Assembly: GCF_009728145.1 (NCBI RefSeq)
Contig: NZ_WOCA01000001.1
Coordinates: forward strand, 62,001 to 126,000
Origin: Ornithinibacillus caprae
Lineage (GTDB): Bacteria > Bacillota > Bacilli > Bacillales > Amphibacillaceae
Reading direction: 5' to 3'
DNA: 64,000 nt
This document shows positions 16,733 to 26,292 of this stretch, one piece after another. The notes below the pieces were generated by a model. That model saw only the letters and a program-made list of their open reading frames with translations, did not search any database and was not told where the DNA came from. Both the position numbers and the translations under genes were made by a program. Each line of letters opens with the position of its first letter. Position 1 is the stretch's first letter.

Positions 16733-18040
16733 ATGGCTACAAAACATGAACAAATTATCCAACATATCATTTCTTTAGATGTTGGTAACAAAATATCCGT
16801 ACGACAAATTGCCAAGAATTTAAATGTAAGTGAAGGAACTGCATATCGTGCGATTAAAGAAGCAGAAAACCAGGGGTTAGTTAGCACGATTGAACGTGTA
16901 GGAACCGTTCGTATTGAACGAAAGCGAAAAGAGAATTTTGAACGATTAACCTTTGCGGAAGTTATAAACATTGTCGATGGACAAGTCTTGGGCGGTCGAG
17001 AAGGGCTCCATAAGACATTAAATAAATTTGTAATCGGTGCGATGCAATTAGATGCGATGATGCGTTATACGGAAGCGGATTCCCTATTAATTGTTGGGAA
17101 CCGAGTTAAAGCTCATGAATTAGCTTTGAATGAAGGTGCTGCAGTTTTAATTACAGGTGGATTTGATACCGAGGATCATATTAAGAAGCTTGCTGATGAA
17201 AAACAGCTTCCAATTATATCGACTAGTTACGATACCTTTACAGTTGCAGCAATGATTAACAGGGCAATTTATGATCAGTTGATTAAAAAAGAAATCGTCT
17301 TTGTTGGAGATATTTTCACTCCATCAGATGAGGCGTTTTCGTTGACAGCAAAAGATACAGTAAAACGTTGGTATGAATTAAATGAACGATCAACTCATAC
17401 CAGATTTCCAGTATTAGATGAAAAAAAACGAGTAATTGGGATCGTAACCTCGAAGGATATCATTGGGAAAGACAGTGAGTTATTAATTGAAAAAGTAATG
17501 ACTAAAAATCCAATAGTTGTACAATCTAAAACTTCTTTAGCTTATGTGGCACACATGATGGTTTGGGAGGGAATAGAAGTAGTTCCTGTTGTTGATCAAT
17601 CTTCTGTTTTGCAAGGGATTGTTTCTAGGCAGGATGTTATAAAAGCATTACAGCAAATCCAACGTCAACCACAAATTGGGGAGACGATCGATGATATTGT
17701 CTCAAGTAACATGGTTGAAGTTGGGGAAGAAGAAGCGGCATACCAAGCAAAAGTTATTCCACAGATGACAAATCAACTCGGAACACTATCAAATGGAGTA
17801 TTTACATCACTAGTAACTGAAGCGAGTAGTCGAATGCTAGCTCATGTGAAAAAAGGTGAATTGGTCGTAGAGAACATAACCGTGTACTTTATAAAGCCAG
17901 TCCCAATTGATAGTTCGTTAACAATTAAACCGAAGTTACTTGAAGCGGGAAGAATTTATGCAAAAATTGACGTTGAAGTTTTTAATGAACGTAAATTAGT
18001 AGGTAAGGCATTATTAATGGCTCAAATTATGGATCGATAA
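16733..18040 (+). CDS. ytoI: CBS-domain regulator YtoI (HTH, DRTGG, CBS pair, hotdog)
   Basis: ATG 16733 (CGGTGA upstream) gives 435 aa, as in YtoI; the upstream TTG at 16712 is unlikely. Domains in order: winged helix-turn-helix (residues 1-60, VRQIAKNLNVSEGTAYRAIK), DRTGG domain (about 80-185), paired CBS domains (about 195-310, VLDEKKRVIGIVTSKD) that usually bind adenine nucleotides, and a C-terminal thioesterase-like hotdog domain. Probably a nucleotide-sensing transcription regulator; its target and ligand are unknown. Confidence 0.9.
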   Translation: MATKHEQIIQHIISLDVGNKISVRQIAKNLNVSEGTAYRAIKEAENQGLVSTIERVGTVRIERKRKENFERLTFAEVINIVDGQVLGGREGLHKTLNKFVIGAMQLDAMMRYTEADSLLIVGNRVKAHELALNEGAAVLITGGFDTEDHIKKLADEKQLPIISTSYDTFTVAAMINRAIYDQLIKKEIVFVGDIFTPSDEAFSLTAKDTVKRWYELNERSTHTRFPVLDEKKRVIGIVTSKDIIGKDSELLIEKVMTKNPIVVQSKTSLAYVAHMMVWEGIEVVPVVDQSSVLQGIVSRQDVIKALQQIQRQPQIGETIDDIVSSNMVEVGEEEAAYQAKVIPQMTNQLGTLSNGVFTSLVTEASSRMLAHVKKGELVVENITVYFIKPVPIDSSLTIKPKLLEAGRIYAKIDVEVFNERKLVGKALLMAQIMDR

Positions 18041-18043
18041 AAA

Positions 18044-18067
18044 AGCTGACTAGGTACCTAGTCAGCT
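18044..18067. terminator. perfect palindrome between ytoI and ytpI
   Basis: A 24-base perfect palindrome (AGCTGACTAG and its complement around GTAC), preceded by A residues. It contains the last codons of ytpI and serves as a bidirectional terminator. Confidence 0.75.
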
Positions 18068-18354
18068 GGATTTAAGCGTCGATATTCGCTGCGGTAATGT
18101 TTTGTTTCTTTGAAGCCGCGAACGACTTGTATCCCACCAAGGAAAATAAAGATGATTCCGATAAATAGGGAGATTCTTGTTCCGTAAAATATGTATTGAT
18201 TGATTCCAAATAATAGTATAAAGCTTCCTAAACAAATACGAGATTTTGCATTGAAATATGCTTGTGTTAATCCGTCTTTCGTTTTTAATATAGCAACTTT
18301 ATAATATACATATAATACAAGTGATAAAACAATGAGTATTGGAAAAATAATCAT
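18058..18354 (-). CDS. ytpI: YtpI-like integral membrane protein
   Basis: A 98-aa protein with three likely membrane helices (residues 2-20, 40-58, 63-80) and a basic C-terminal tail. Length, topology and place between ytoI and nrnA match B. subtilis YtpI, whose function is unknown. It is convergent with ytoI here and shares its terminator palindrome. Confidence 0.75.
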   Translation of the reverse strand: MIIFPILIVLSLVLYVYYKVAILKTKDGLTQAYFNAKSRICLGSFILLFGINQYIFYGTRISLFIGIIFIFLGGIQVVRGFKETKHYRSEYRRLNPAD

Positions 18355-18477
18355 ATCATAATCTACTCCTAGTTAATAATTTTCAGCTAAAAGAGCTCAC
18401 TTTATATTGTAGCTTGTTTTTGTTCATAACGCTAGAAAGAGATATGACAATAATTTAACAGTAAAGGAGAAAATAAT

Positions 18478-19422
18478 GTGACTACAAAAAAGATATTTGA
18501 AAATATCATCAACTATGACACGATTGTTATTCATCGTCATGTACGTCCAGATCCAGATGCATTAGGATCACAAGCAGGTTTGAAAGCAATTATCAATCAA
18601 TCCTTTCCAACAAAGAACGTTTATATTGTAGGGGAAGATGATCCTTCCTTAACATTTTTTGTAGAGATGGATCAAATAGATGATAACATCTATAAAAACG
18701 CCCTCGTTATTATCTGTGATACGGCAAATATGGAGAGAATTGATGACGGTCGATATGAATTAGCGGATAAAATCATAAAAATAGACCATCATCCTAATGT
18801 AGATGCATATGGAGATGTTGCCTGGGTTGATACTACTGCTAGCTCTACAAGTGAAATGATTTATGAATTTTTCTTAAATCATCAAAAGAAAGGACTAAAG
18901 ATGACCGATGAAGCAGCTCGGCTACTTTATGGAGGAATTGTAGGGGATACTGGAAGGTTTTTATTCCCAAGTACAACAAAAAAGACATTACAGTATGCAG
19001 CTGATTTAGTTACATATAACTTTGACCGTTCGAAACTATATGATGGGATCTATAGTGTGAAAGCTAATATAGCCCGTTTAAGGGGATATATTTTGCAAAC
19101 ATTCACGTTGTCTCCAAATGGAGTAAGCTCAGTCAAACTAACAAGAGATATTCTAGAACAGTATCATGTAAGCTCAACGGAGTCTGGACAGCTAGTTGGT
19201 GTACTAGGTGATATTGAAGGGATAAAAGCATGGGTGTTTTTTATTGAGGAAGAGGATTTAATACGTGTAAGACTACGCTCAAAGGGACCAATAATTAATG
19301 AGATCGCGGCAAGATACAATGGCGGTGGCCACCCGTTAGCTGCGGGAGCTTCTATTTATTCTTGGGATGATGCGGAGAAGGTTGTTTGCGAAATTGAAGA
19401 AGCTTGTCAAAAAAGTACGTAA
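18478..19422 (+). CDS. nrnA: oligoribonuclease NrnA / pAp phosphatase (DHH family)
   Basis: A 314-aa bifunctional enzyme that degrades 2-5-nt RNAs and dephosphorylates 3'-phosphoadenosine 5'-phosphate. GTG 18478 follows AAAGGAG. The DHH domain motifs are present: RHVRPDPDALGSQ near residue 20, DTANMERID, and IDHHPNVDAYGD near 101. The DHHA1 domain ends with the substrate loop GGGHPLAAGA near 289. Monocistronic, ending at a bidirectional hairpin. Confidence 0.95.
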   Translation: MTTKKIFENIINYDTIVIHRHVRPDPDALGSQAGLKAIINQSFPTKNVYIVGEDDPSLTFFVEMDQIDDNIYKNALVIICDTANMERIDDGRYELADKIIKIDHHPNVDAYGDVAWVDTTASSTSEMIYEFFLNHQKKGLKMTDEAARLLYGGIVGDTGRFLFPSTTKKTLQYAADLVTYNFDRSKLYDGIYSVKANIARLRGYILQTFTLSPNGVSSVKLTRDILEQYHVSSTESGQLVGVLGDIEGIKAWVFFIEEEDLIRVRLRSKGPIINEIAARYNGGGHPLAAGASIYSWDDAEKVVCEIEEACQKST

Positions 19423-19428
19423 AAAAAT

Positions 19429-19468
19429 AATAGCATTGATTTTTAAATGGTTAAAGATCAATGCTATT
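19429..19468. terminator. nrnA terminator hairpin
   Basis: The 12-bp arms AATAGCATTGAT and ATCAATGCTATT are fully complementary and lie between convergent genes. Confidence 0.75.
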
Positions 19469-19513
19469 TAATGCATCTTTGGTTTGTTATACAAACTGGG
19501 AATATCCATGGCT

Positions 19514-19711
19514 CTAACTACTCTTACTTTCTTTTATAGGTATAAACCAGCAACCAGTTGGTGTTTCATCGTAATAAACATCTAGATTGTTTTTCATGAT
19601 CTCTCTTTTCATTAAGCGAATAAGTTCTTTTGATTCGGCGTAAGCAGAGAAACCATTTTTAATCTGGTTGATCTTACGCTCACAAATTCTTTTCTCGTGT
19701 AAGACTAACAT
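19514..19711 (-). CDS. small conserved protein, YtzJ-like by position
   Basis: A 65-aa soluble protein, very basic in its first half (HEKRICERKINQIKN) and ending DVYYDETPTGCWFIPIKES. AAAGAAAGGGG precedes the start. It occupies the slot of B. subtilis ytzJ between nrnA and ytrI; the name is a positional inference. No known domain. Confidence 0.65.
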   Translation of the reverse strand: MLVLHEKRICERKINQIKNGFSAYAESKELIRLMKREIMKNNLDVYYDETPTGCWFIPIKESKSS

Positions 19712-19835
19712 TTAAATCTACCCCTTTCTTTAGAGTATATAAATGTAAAGAACAAAATATGATATTATAATTCTATTTTACATAAAAAATTGCGTAATCT
19801 CTACATTATATACAAGGTTTCATCAAATGTTCACA

Positions 19836-20339
19836 TTAATTCGATATTTTTGCTTTAGCACTTATTTTCACAGTCTTATGTATGAGTAATCGGTTGATTT
19901 CAAGTGAGTACGTAAAATCATCGACCTTAAAATTTTTATTTTCAATCGTTGCTTCTAATAATTGATTACTTTCATAAACAATATTTATATCTTGGCCGAT
20001 AATGTGACTAATTTCTTCTTTGACCAAGTCTTCAAGTTGAACCAATAGTAATTTATCGATACGAAGTTGTTCTGCGTTTGTAATTTCTAACTCTATTGAT
20101 TCAACGGTGGTAGGCTGTTTGGATTTTTGATCAAGGTTTTCATTATCTTCTTCTAATGCTTCAATATAATTTTCAGCGTCTTTAAGTTTAGACTGGATTG
20201 TACTATTTTCCTCTAATAATCGTTCATACATCGTTCCATACATGAAGATAATAACAAAATAAGAAATTAATGCCCCGAAAAATACTCCTACGAAAAAACG
20301 TTGCCAGCTTGGTTTTTTATGATACGGTGGAACATGCAT
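19836..20339 (-). CDS. ytrI: sporulation membrane protein YtrI
   Basis: The chosen ATG at 20339 overlaps the ytrH stop (TAATG) with AGGAGG inside ytrH, giving 167 aa, the B. subtilis length; an upstream in-frame start is not needed. One membrane helix at about residues 16-38, then a coiled coil (EENSTIQSKLKDAENYIEAL) and a C-terminal alpha/beta domain facing out. With YtrH it is required for normal sporulation in B. subtilis under sigma-E. Translationally coupled to ytrH. Confidence 0.9.
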   Translation of the reverse strand: MHVPPYHKKPSWQRFFVGVFFGALISYFVIIFMYGTMYERLLEENSTIQSKLKDAENYIEALEEDNENLDQKSKQPTTVESIELEITNAEQLRIDKLLLVQLEDLVKEEISHIIGQDINIVYESNQLLEATIENKNFKVDDFTYSLEINRLLIHKTVKISAKAKISN

Positions 20340-20674
20340 TATGTTATCTCCTCCTGAATTAGCCAACCAATTAATAACATAGCACCTTTTACTCCACCCA
20401 TTGCAGATAAAATGAGTAATCCTTGCTTTAATATATCGAGTGCAGATCCGTCTGGACCAAGACTTTTTTCTAAATTCTCAATTGCATCAAATGTGCCACC
20501 AATAGCTGCAACAATAGCCCATATACGAAGTTTTCTCGCTAATCGACTCATTTCGGCAAATGGTGCGTCGCCAGTTGCGAAAGCGCCGATACTACCAATA
20601 ATTGTTCCGCCAATTATTACTCCAAATGCAATAAAGAAACAATGAATAAGAGAAGCAAAAAACCTTTCCTCCAT
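20339..20674 (-). CDS. ytrH: sporulation membrane protein YtrH
   Basis: A 111-aa polytopic protein with helices near residues 6-32, 48-63 and 83-105. The sequence FGVIIGGTIIGSIGAFATGD is typical of YtrH. First gene of a two-gene minus-strand operon with ytrI. A sigma-E-like promoter (20708-20735) precedes it, consistent with mother-cell expression during sporulation. Confidence 0.92.
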   Translation of the reverse strand: MEERFFASLIHCFFIAFGVIIGGTIIGSIGAFATGDAPFAEMSRLARKLRIWAIVAAIGGTFDAIENLEKSLGPDGSALDILKQGLLILSAMGGVKGAMLLIGWLIQEEIT

Positions 20675-20707
20675 ATTAGACGCTCCCTTTTTAGATCTAC
20701 TTCTTTC

Positions 20708-20735
20708 ATTGTATGATGGAGATGGACTAGTTATG
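20708..20735 (-). promoter_or_regulatory. sigma-E promoter of ytrH-ytrI
   Basis: On the minus strand: -10 CATACAAT (20708-20715) is the exact sigma-E consensus; CATAACT (20729-20735) stands 13 bases upstream as a fair -35. Confidence 0.65.
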
Positions 20736-20814
20736 TTAAAGGTGTGTGGATATACAGAACATATGTATTTTCGTTATAATAGATAGTAGAGATTGTTAAA
20801 GGGACGGGATTCGT

Positions 20815-23800
20815 ATGTCATTTACCCATTTACAGGTAAGAAGTGGATACAGTTTAATGAATAGCACGATTACGATTGAAAAGTTAGTAAAAAAAGCAAG
20901 TGAATTAGAATTTGATGCAATTGCTTTAACTGATGAGAATGTATTGTATGGTGCTGTACCTTTTTATAAAGCATGTCGTAAATACGGTATAAAGCCTATC
21001 ATCGGAATGGTTATCACGATTTTAAATGATGATGAGCAGGAAGAATGTATTGTTCTAGCAAAGAATAATTATGCCTATCAACAACTTATTAAACTGAGTA
21101 CGATAATACAAACTTCTTCATTAGCGGGGATTGAAAAAGATAAACTAACCGATTTCACGAAGGATTTAATAGGTATTTTACCAATACATAGCAGTAAACT
21201 GAAAAGGAGAATAACCTCTACTTCCTATGATCGAATAAAGCCTTATATCGATTCGTGGGAAGAAATGTTTGCTCCAGGTGATTTCTACTTAGGTATACAA
21301 GAACATGGAGAGGAACTAGATCAAGCCATTACAACAGCTACTAAGGCATATGGTGAGAAGTACCAAACAAAAGTTGTTGCAATCAATGATGTTCGTTATG
21401 TAAATGAAAAGGATGATATCGCATTCGATTGTTTGCAAGCAATGAAATATGGTGAAAAGTGGAAATTGGGACAAGCTGTACCCAAGTTAAGACAACACCA
21501 TTTACGCTCAACAATTGAAATGGAGCAGGCGTTATATTCTGAGGCTGTTGCTGCTACACAAGAGATTCAAGAAAAATGTAATGTATCTTTTGATTTTGAG
21601 AAACGAATGATACCATCCTATCCTGTACCTGACAATACCTCACCACAGGAGTATTTAGAAAAACTTTGCTTCGCTAATCTCAAGAAACGGTATGATACGG
21701 TTACGGAAAAGATAAAAAATAGACTGGAATATGAGTTAGATGTTATTAAATCAATGCATTTTAGTGATTATTTCTTAATTGTATGGGATTTCATCAAATA
21801 TGCGAAAGATAATCAGATTGTTGTTGGTCCTGGAAGGGGATCATCAGCTGGTTCAATTGTTGCTTACGTACTCGAAATTACGGACGTTGATCCAATCAAA
21901 TATGATTTACTATTTGAACGTTTTCTAAATCCAGAACGTGTGACTATGCCAGATATAGATATTGACTTTTCTGATCAGCGTCGAGATGAAGTGATTCAGT
22001 ACGTGCGTGAGAAATATGGACAAGAGCATGTGGCTCAAATTATTACGTTTGGAACATTTGCTGCCCGTTCCTTATTGCGTGAATTAATTAAAACAATAGG
22101 AGTAGATCAACAGGATGCTTATTTTGTATTAAAAGAGATACCTGCTCAGTCTTCTAAAACGATCCTTGAACATGTTAAGTCATCTAACGAACTAGCAAAC
22201 TACGTGAAACAATCCGAAAAACTGAGGGCGTTATTTCAAGTAGCTGTAGTGTTAGAGGGACTTCCTAGGCATGTTTCTACCCATGCTGCAGGTGTGGTTA
22301 TTAGTGAACAACCGCTAGTCGAGCACGTGCCTTTAACGATTGGAACCAACGAAACGAGTTTAACACAGTTTACGATGACAGATTTGGAATCCATTGGACT
22401 GTTAAAGATAGACTTTCTAGGTTTACGCAATTTAACTTTATTAGAAAGAATCTTACAATCCATTCAATATACAGAAAAGATACATTTATCCTTAAATCAG
22501 ATTCCAGAAGAAGATCCAACTACATTTAATTTACTACAACGAGGGCTAACAAATGGAATATTTCAGTTAGAATCTGAAGGAATGAGACAAGTCTTAACTC
22601 GATTAAAACCAACAGCTTTTGAGGATATTGTGGCGGTAAATGCATTGTACCGTCCCGGTCCAATGGAGTTTATTTCGACATATATTGATCGTAAACATAA
22701 ACGAAAAGAAATTACTTATCCACATCCAGACCTAAAGCCTATTTTAGAATCTACCTATGGGGTATTAATATACCAAGAGCAAATCATGCAAATAGCAAAT
22801 CGGATTGCAGGGTATTCCTATGGGGAAGCGGATATCCTAAGAAGAGCAGTTAGTAAAAAACAACAGTCGATTATGGACGAACAAAAAGAGAAATTCATTC
22901 AAGGCTGTTTAAGCAATGGTTATTCAAAGGAAGTAAGTGAGGAGCTTTTTGCGTGGATCGTAAAATTTTCTAATTATGGTTTTCCAAAAAGCCATGCGGT
23001 TGCATACAGTAAAATTGCCTATCAATTAGCTTACTTAAAAACGCATTATCCGAAAAATTTCTATGCCGAATTACTGAGTTCTACGATAAATCAGCATGAA
23101 AAAATACATCTCTATTTAAATGAAATGAAGGATATAAATATTCCGATTCTCCCACCGCACATCAACAAGAGTTATGGAAAGTACACGGTTGAAAATGACG
23201 GAATTCGGATGGGATTAATGGCTATTAAAGGTATTGGGAATCAGGTTGTAAAGGAGGTCATTAGAGAGCGAAAATCAGGACCTTTTAAACATTTATTTGA
23301 TTTTTGTTTACGGATTTCTACAAAATTAGTCAATCGTTCAACTTTAGAATTACTGATTATGGCAGGAACTTTCGATGATACGCATTCTAATCGTGCGAGT
23401 CTGTTAGCTTCTATTGATCAAGCAATGGAACAAGGGGATTTATTTAGAGAGTTTTCCGATCAACCAAATTTATTTCAAGATCAATTGGATTTAGAAATTA
23501 CCTACGTAGATATAGAAGACTTTACTCAAATGAAAAAGCTATCTGATGAAAAAGAGTTATTAGGAGTCTATTTATCAAGCCACCCACTGAAAGGTTACCG
23601 GATCAAATTAAGACAAAATGGATATGTAACCATGGATCGTGCTCGAAAATTACCTGGTAAAAAGTATGTAAAAAGCGCAGTAATTGTCCAATCAATTAAG
23701 GTAATCCGAACAAAACGTGGTGACCCAATGGCTTTTATTACAATTGGTGATGAAACCAGTGAAATGGATGCAGTAATTTTTCCAGACCTATATCGTGATA

Positions 23801-24156
23801 TAAATAGGTGGATGAAGGAAGAAGAAATGATATTCATCCAAGGGAATATAGAGGAGCGGAATGAGAAGTTACAGTGGATTCTTTCTGATATTCAACCTTT
23901 TGATGAAAAAAGCCTTCAAATAACTACTAAGCAGCGTTTATTTATAAAATTAACCGACCAAACTAGTAAAGATGCCTTAGAGTATGTGCAACAAATAGCT
24001 TATCAATACCCAGGTGATACACCTATTATTATTTATCAAGAAGATCAAAAGAAAACATATCAATTATCCCATGAATATAATGTGGAGCCAAGCTATCGCT
24101 GTTTGCAGGAACTAAATCAACATTTTGGAAGAAACAGTGTTGTACTAGAAAAATAA
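20815..24156 (+). CDS. dnaE: DNA polymerase III subunit alpha DnaE
   Basis: A 1113-aa C-family polymerase that extends primers during lagging-strand start-up beside PolC. The PHP domain opens the protein (FTHLQVRSGYSLMNSTITIE). The palm holds GPGRGSSAGSIVAY near residue 342 and catalytic PDIDIDF at 379-385; the fingers carry FGFPKSHAVAYSKIAYQLAY-like segments near 725. An OB fold (near 955-1025) lies in the C-terminal part. Length equals B. subtilis DnaE. The start follows AGGGACGGG. Confidence 0.98.
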   Translation: MSFTHLQVRSGYSLMNSTITIEKLVKKASELEFDAIALTDENVLYGAVPFYKACRKYGIKPIIGMVITILNDDEQEECIVLAKNNYAYQQLIKLSTIIQTSSLAGIEKDKLTDFTKDLIGILPIHSSKLKRRITSTSYDRIKPYIDSWEEMFAPGDFYLGIQEHGEELDQAITTATKAYGEKYQTKVVAINDVRYVNEKDDIAFDCLQAMKYGEKWKLGQAVPKLRQHHLRSTIEMEQALYSEAVAATQEIQEKCNVSFDFEKRMIPSYPVPDNTSPQEYLEKLCFANLKKRYDTVTEKIKNRLEYELDVIKSMHFSDYFLIVWDFIKYAKDNQIVVGPGRGSSAGSIVAYVLEITDVDPIKYDLLFERFLNPERVTMPDIDIDFSDQRRDEVIQYVREKYGQEHVAQIITFGTFAARSLLRELIKTIGVDQQDAYFVLKEIPAQSSKTILEHVKSSNELANYVKQSEKLRALFQVAVVLEGLPRHVSTHAAGVVISEQPLVEHVPLTIGTNETSLTQFTMTDLESIGLLKIDFLGLRNLTLLERILQSIQYTEKIHLSLNQIPEEDPTTFNLLQRGLTNGIFQLESEGMRQVLTRLKPTAFEDIVAVNALYRPGPMEFISTYIDRKHKRKEITYPHPDLKPILESTYGVLIYQEQIMQIANRIAGYSYGEADILRRAVSKKQQSIMDEQKEKFIQGCLSNGYSKEVSEELFAWIVKFSNYGFPKSHAVAYSKIAYQLAYLKTHYPKNFYAELLSSTINQHEKIHLYLNEMKDINIPILPPHINKSYGKYTVENDGIRMGLMAIKGIGNQVVKEVIRERKSGPFKHLFDFCLRISTKLVNRSTLELLIMAGTFDDTHSNRASLLASIDQAMEQGDLFREFSDQPNLFQDQLDLEITYVDIEDFTQMKKLSDEKELLGVYLSSHPLKGYRIKLRQNGYVTMDRARKLPGKKYVKSAVIVQSIKVIRTKRGDPMAFITIGDETSEMDAVIFPDLYRDINRWMKEEEMIFIQGNIEERNEKLQWILSDIQPFDEKSLQITTKQRLFIKLTDQTSKDALEYVQQIAYQYPGDTPIIIYQEDQKKTYQLSHEYNVEPSYRCLQELNQHFGRNSVVLEK

Positions 24157-24157
24157 G

Positions 24158-24196
24158 AGAACGAATATGTCTATACTTTACAGACATATTCGTTCT
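24158..24196 (+). terminator. dnaE terminator
   Basis: A 15-bp perfect stem, AGAACGAATATGTCT with its complement, around ATACTTTAC. The next promoter's -35 lies inside it. Confidence 0.85.
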
Positions 24197-24228
24197 GTTA
24201 TAATGTAATAGTCGAGTGGTCTGACCAC
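24177..24228 (+). promoter_or_regulatory. malic-enzyme promoter with FadR-type operator
   Basis: TTTACA (24177-24182), 16 bases, TATAAT (24199-24204). Then GTGGTCTGACCAC at 24216-24228, a perfect inverted repeat around one T that contains TGGTCNGACCA, the operator core known for FadR-type GntR proteins. The position just after transcription start predicts repression. Confidence 0.65.
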
Positions 24229-24271
24229 CATATCTAATTAAATACCTTCTACTGCAAAAGGAGAGAATAAC

Positions 24272-25498
24272 GTGAATTTACGTGACGAAGCATTACAGAT
24301 TCATAAAGTAAATAAAGGAAAATTAACCACACAATCAAAGGTACCAGTACGTAATGCCAGAGATTTAAGTCTGGCTTATTCACCAGGTGTTGCTGAACCT
24401 TGTAAAGAAATTCATGACCGCAAAGAAACAGTTTATGATTATACGATGAAAGGAAATATGGTTGCAGTAGTAAGTGACGGTTCAGCAGTTTTAGGGTTAG
24501 GTAATATCGGTCCTGAAGCAGCATTGCCTGTTATGGAGGGGAAATCTGTACTTTTTAAAAGCTTTGCAGGAGTAGATTCATTCCCAATTTGCTTAGATAC
24601 CCATGATGTAGAAGAAATTGTTCGTACTGTAAAACTGATGGAACCAACATTTGGTGGAGTGAACTTAGAAGATATTGCTGCTCCTAATTGCTTTATCATT
24701 GAAGATCGTTTGAAAAAGGAGACGAATATTCCTATTTTCCATGATGATCAGCATGGAACTGCTATTGTAACAGTTGCAGGTCTCATCAATTCATTGAAAT
24801 TAGTTGGAAAATCCTTCTCAGAAATCAAAGTAGTCGCAAACGGAGCCGGAGCTGCAGGGATAGCAATTATTAAATTATTATATCATTTTGGTGTCCGTGA
24901 CATGGTTATGTGTGATTCAAGAGGAGCTATTTTCGAAGGTAGATCTTACGGAATGAATAATGTAAAAGATCAAGTTGCTAAGTTTACTAACTTGGATAAA
25001 AAGGAAGGTAGCCTTGAAGAAATGCTTGAGGGAGCAGATGTATTTATTGGTGTGTCTGTTGGTGGAGCATTAACAAAAGAAATGGTTAGCAAGATGAATG
25101 CCGACCCTATTATTTTTGCAATGGCTAATCCTGATCCGGAAATTATGCCAGAGCTTGCTAAGGAAGCAGGTGCTAAAGTAATTGGTACAGGAAGATCAGA
25201 TTTTCCCAACCAAGTAAACAATGTATTAGCATTCCCTGGAATCTTTCGTGGGGCATTAGATGTTAGGGCAACTCGTATCAATGAAAAAATGAAAATAGCA
25301 GCGGCTGAGGCTATCGCTTCACTCATTGATGAAAATGAATTAAATGCAGACTATGTAATACCTGCGCCGTTTGATGCTAGAGTTGCACCTTTAGTAGCAT
25401 CAAGTGTAGCAAAGGCTGCTATGGAATCTGGTGTAGCTCGTATACAAGTTGACCCGGAGGAAGTAGCAGAGAAAACAAGAAGATTAGCGCAAATTTAA
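24272..25498 (+). CDS. ytsJ: NAD(P)-dependent malic enzyme (YtsJ type)
   Basis: A 408-aa short malic enzyme that converts malate to pyruvate and CO2 with reduction of NAD(P). GTG 24272 follows AAAGGAGAG. Substrate site SLAYSPGVAEPCKEIHD is near residue 33, FHDDQHGTAIVTVAG near 157, the Rossmann loop VVANGAGAAGIAI near 188, and FAMANPDPEI near 285. It lies directly behind dnaE as in Bacillus, and 31 bases before the FadR-like gene, so both probably share the operator-controlled promoter. Confidence 0.95.
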   Translation: MNLRDEALQIHKVNKGKLTTQSKVPVRNARDLSLAYSPGVAEPCKEIHDRKETVYDYTMKGNMVAVVSDGSAVLGLGNIGPEAALPVMEGKSVLFKSFAGVDSFPICLDTHDVEEIVRTVKLMEPTFGGVNLEDIAAPNCFIIEDRLKKETNIPIFHDDQHGTAIVTVAGLINSLKLVGKSFSEIKVVANGAGAAGIAIIKLLYHFGVRDMVMCDSRGAIFEGRSYGMNNVKDQVAKFTNLDKKEGSLEEMLEGADVFIGVSVGGALTKEMVSKMNADPIIFAMANPDPEIMPELAKEAGAKVIGTGRSDFPNQVNNVLAFPGIFRGALDVRATRINEKMKIAAAEAIASLIDENELNADYVIPAPFDARVAPLVASSVAKAAMESGVARIQVDPEEVAEKTRRLAQI

Positions 25499-25529
25499 CT
25501 GGAGCAAATAGAATTTAAAGGAGTGGATC

Positions 25530-26156
25530 ATGGCTGTGTCCATGTCACCAAAGCAAAAAGTATATCAGGGAGTTTTGCAGGAAATTCGTAAGTTAATAGA
25601 TGACCATAAATTAAAAACGGGAGATAAATTACCCTCTGAACGAGAGCTATCTGAGAAATTAAAAGCCGGTAGGTCTTCGGTTAGAGAGGCATTACGCGCA
25701 ATGGAATTACTAGGATTAATTGAAACAAGGCATGGCGAAGGAACTTTTTTGAGTGCCTACAAACCTTTTCAAACCGTTGAAGTATTGGCATCTTTTATTC
25801 TTCAGGATAATTCTACTAGAAGTGGTTTGTTGTCAACAAAGCAAATTCTAGAAAAAGAAGCTGCGAAGTTAGCTTTTGGTCGAATAAATAAGGACCATAT
25901 AAATGAATTGATCAATATAATAGATGATAACTCCATGGATATTACTAAACAACATCGTTTATTTTTTAGTTATATATTTGAAAAGACGGAAAACCTTTTA
26001 CTATCAAAGATTTGGTGGCTTATGGAGGAATATTCTCATACGATGAATAAGGTACATTATCCAAAGAATTTTTACCGTAATTTAACTGATCTATATAATA
26101 AAAAAGATTATCAATCCATTGAATTATTGTTTAAAGATTTTGCAATCTTAAATTAG
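25530..26156 (+). CDS. GntR-family transcriptional regulator, FadR/FCD subfamily
   Basis: A 208-aa regulator. The winged helix spans residues 10-75 (LKTGDKLPSERELSEKLKAGRSSVREALRAMELLGLIETRHGEGTFL). The helical C-terminal domain is shorter than the usual FCD domain, with ILEKEAAKLA and QHRLFFSYIFEKTENLLL carrying possible ligand or metal contacts. It follows the malic-enzyme gene and precedes accDA. The perfect TGGTCTGACCA operator upstream of malic enzyme is its most likely target, giving autoregulation. Its ligand is unknown; acyl-CoA or an organic acid are candidates. Confidence 0.88.
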   Translation: MAVSMSPKQKVYQGVLQEIRKLIDDHKLKTGDKLPSERELSEKLKAGRSSVREALRAMELLGLIETRHGEGTFLSAYKPFQTVEVLASFILQDNSTRSGLLSTKQILEKEAAKLAFGRINKDHINELINIIDDNSMDITKQHRLFFSYIFEKTENLLLSKIWWLMEEYSHTMNKVHYPKNFYRNLTDLYNKKDYQSIELLFKDFAILN

Positions 26157-26292
26157 TATTATCGACCATTTATGACACCTTTTTTATTATTATTTCGATA
26201 TAGTTAGTAGAACACGAGTCAATCTATTATCACTTCTGAACTATGGCGCCTTATATTTAATATGAGCGCCTACGAAAAAGGGGGAAGTTATT

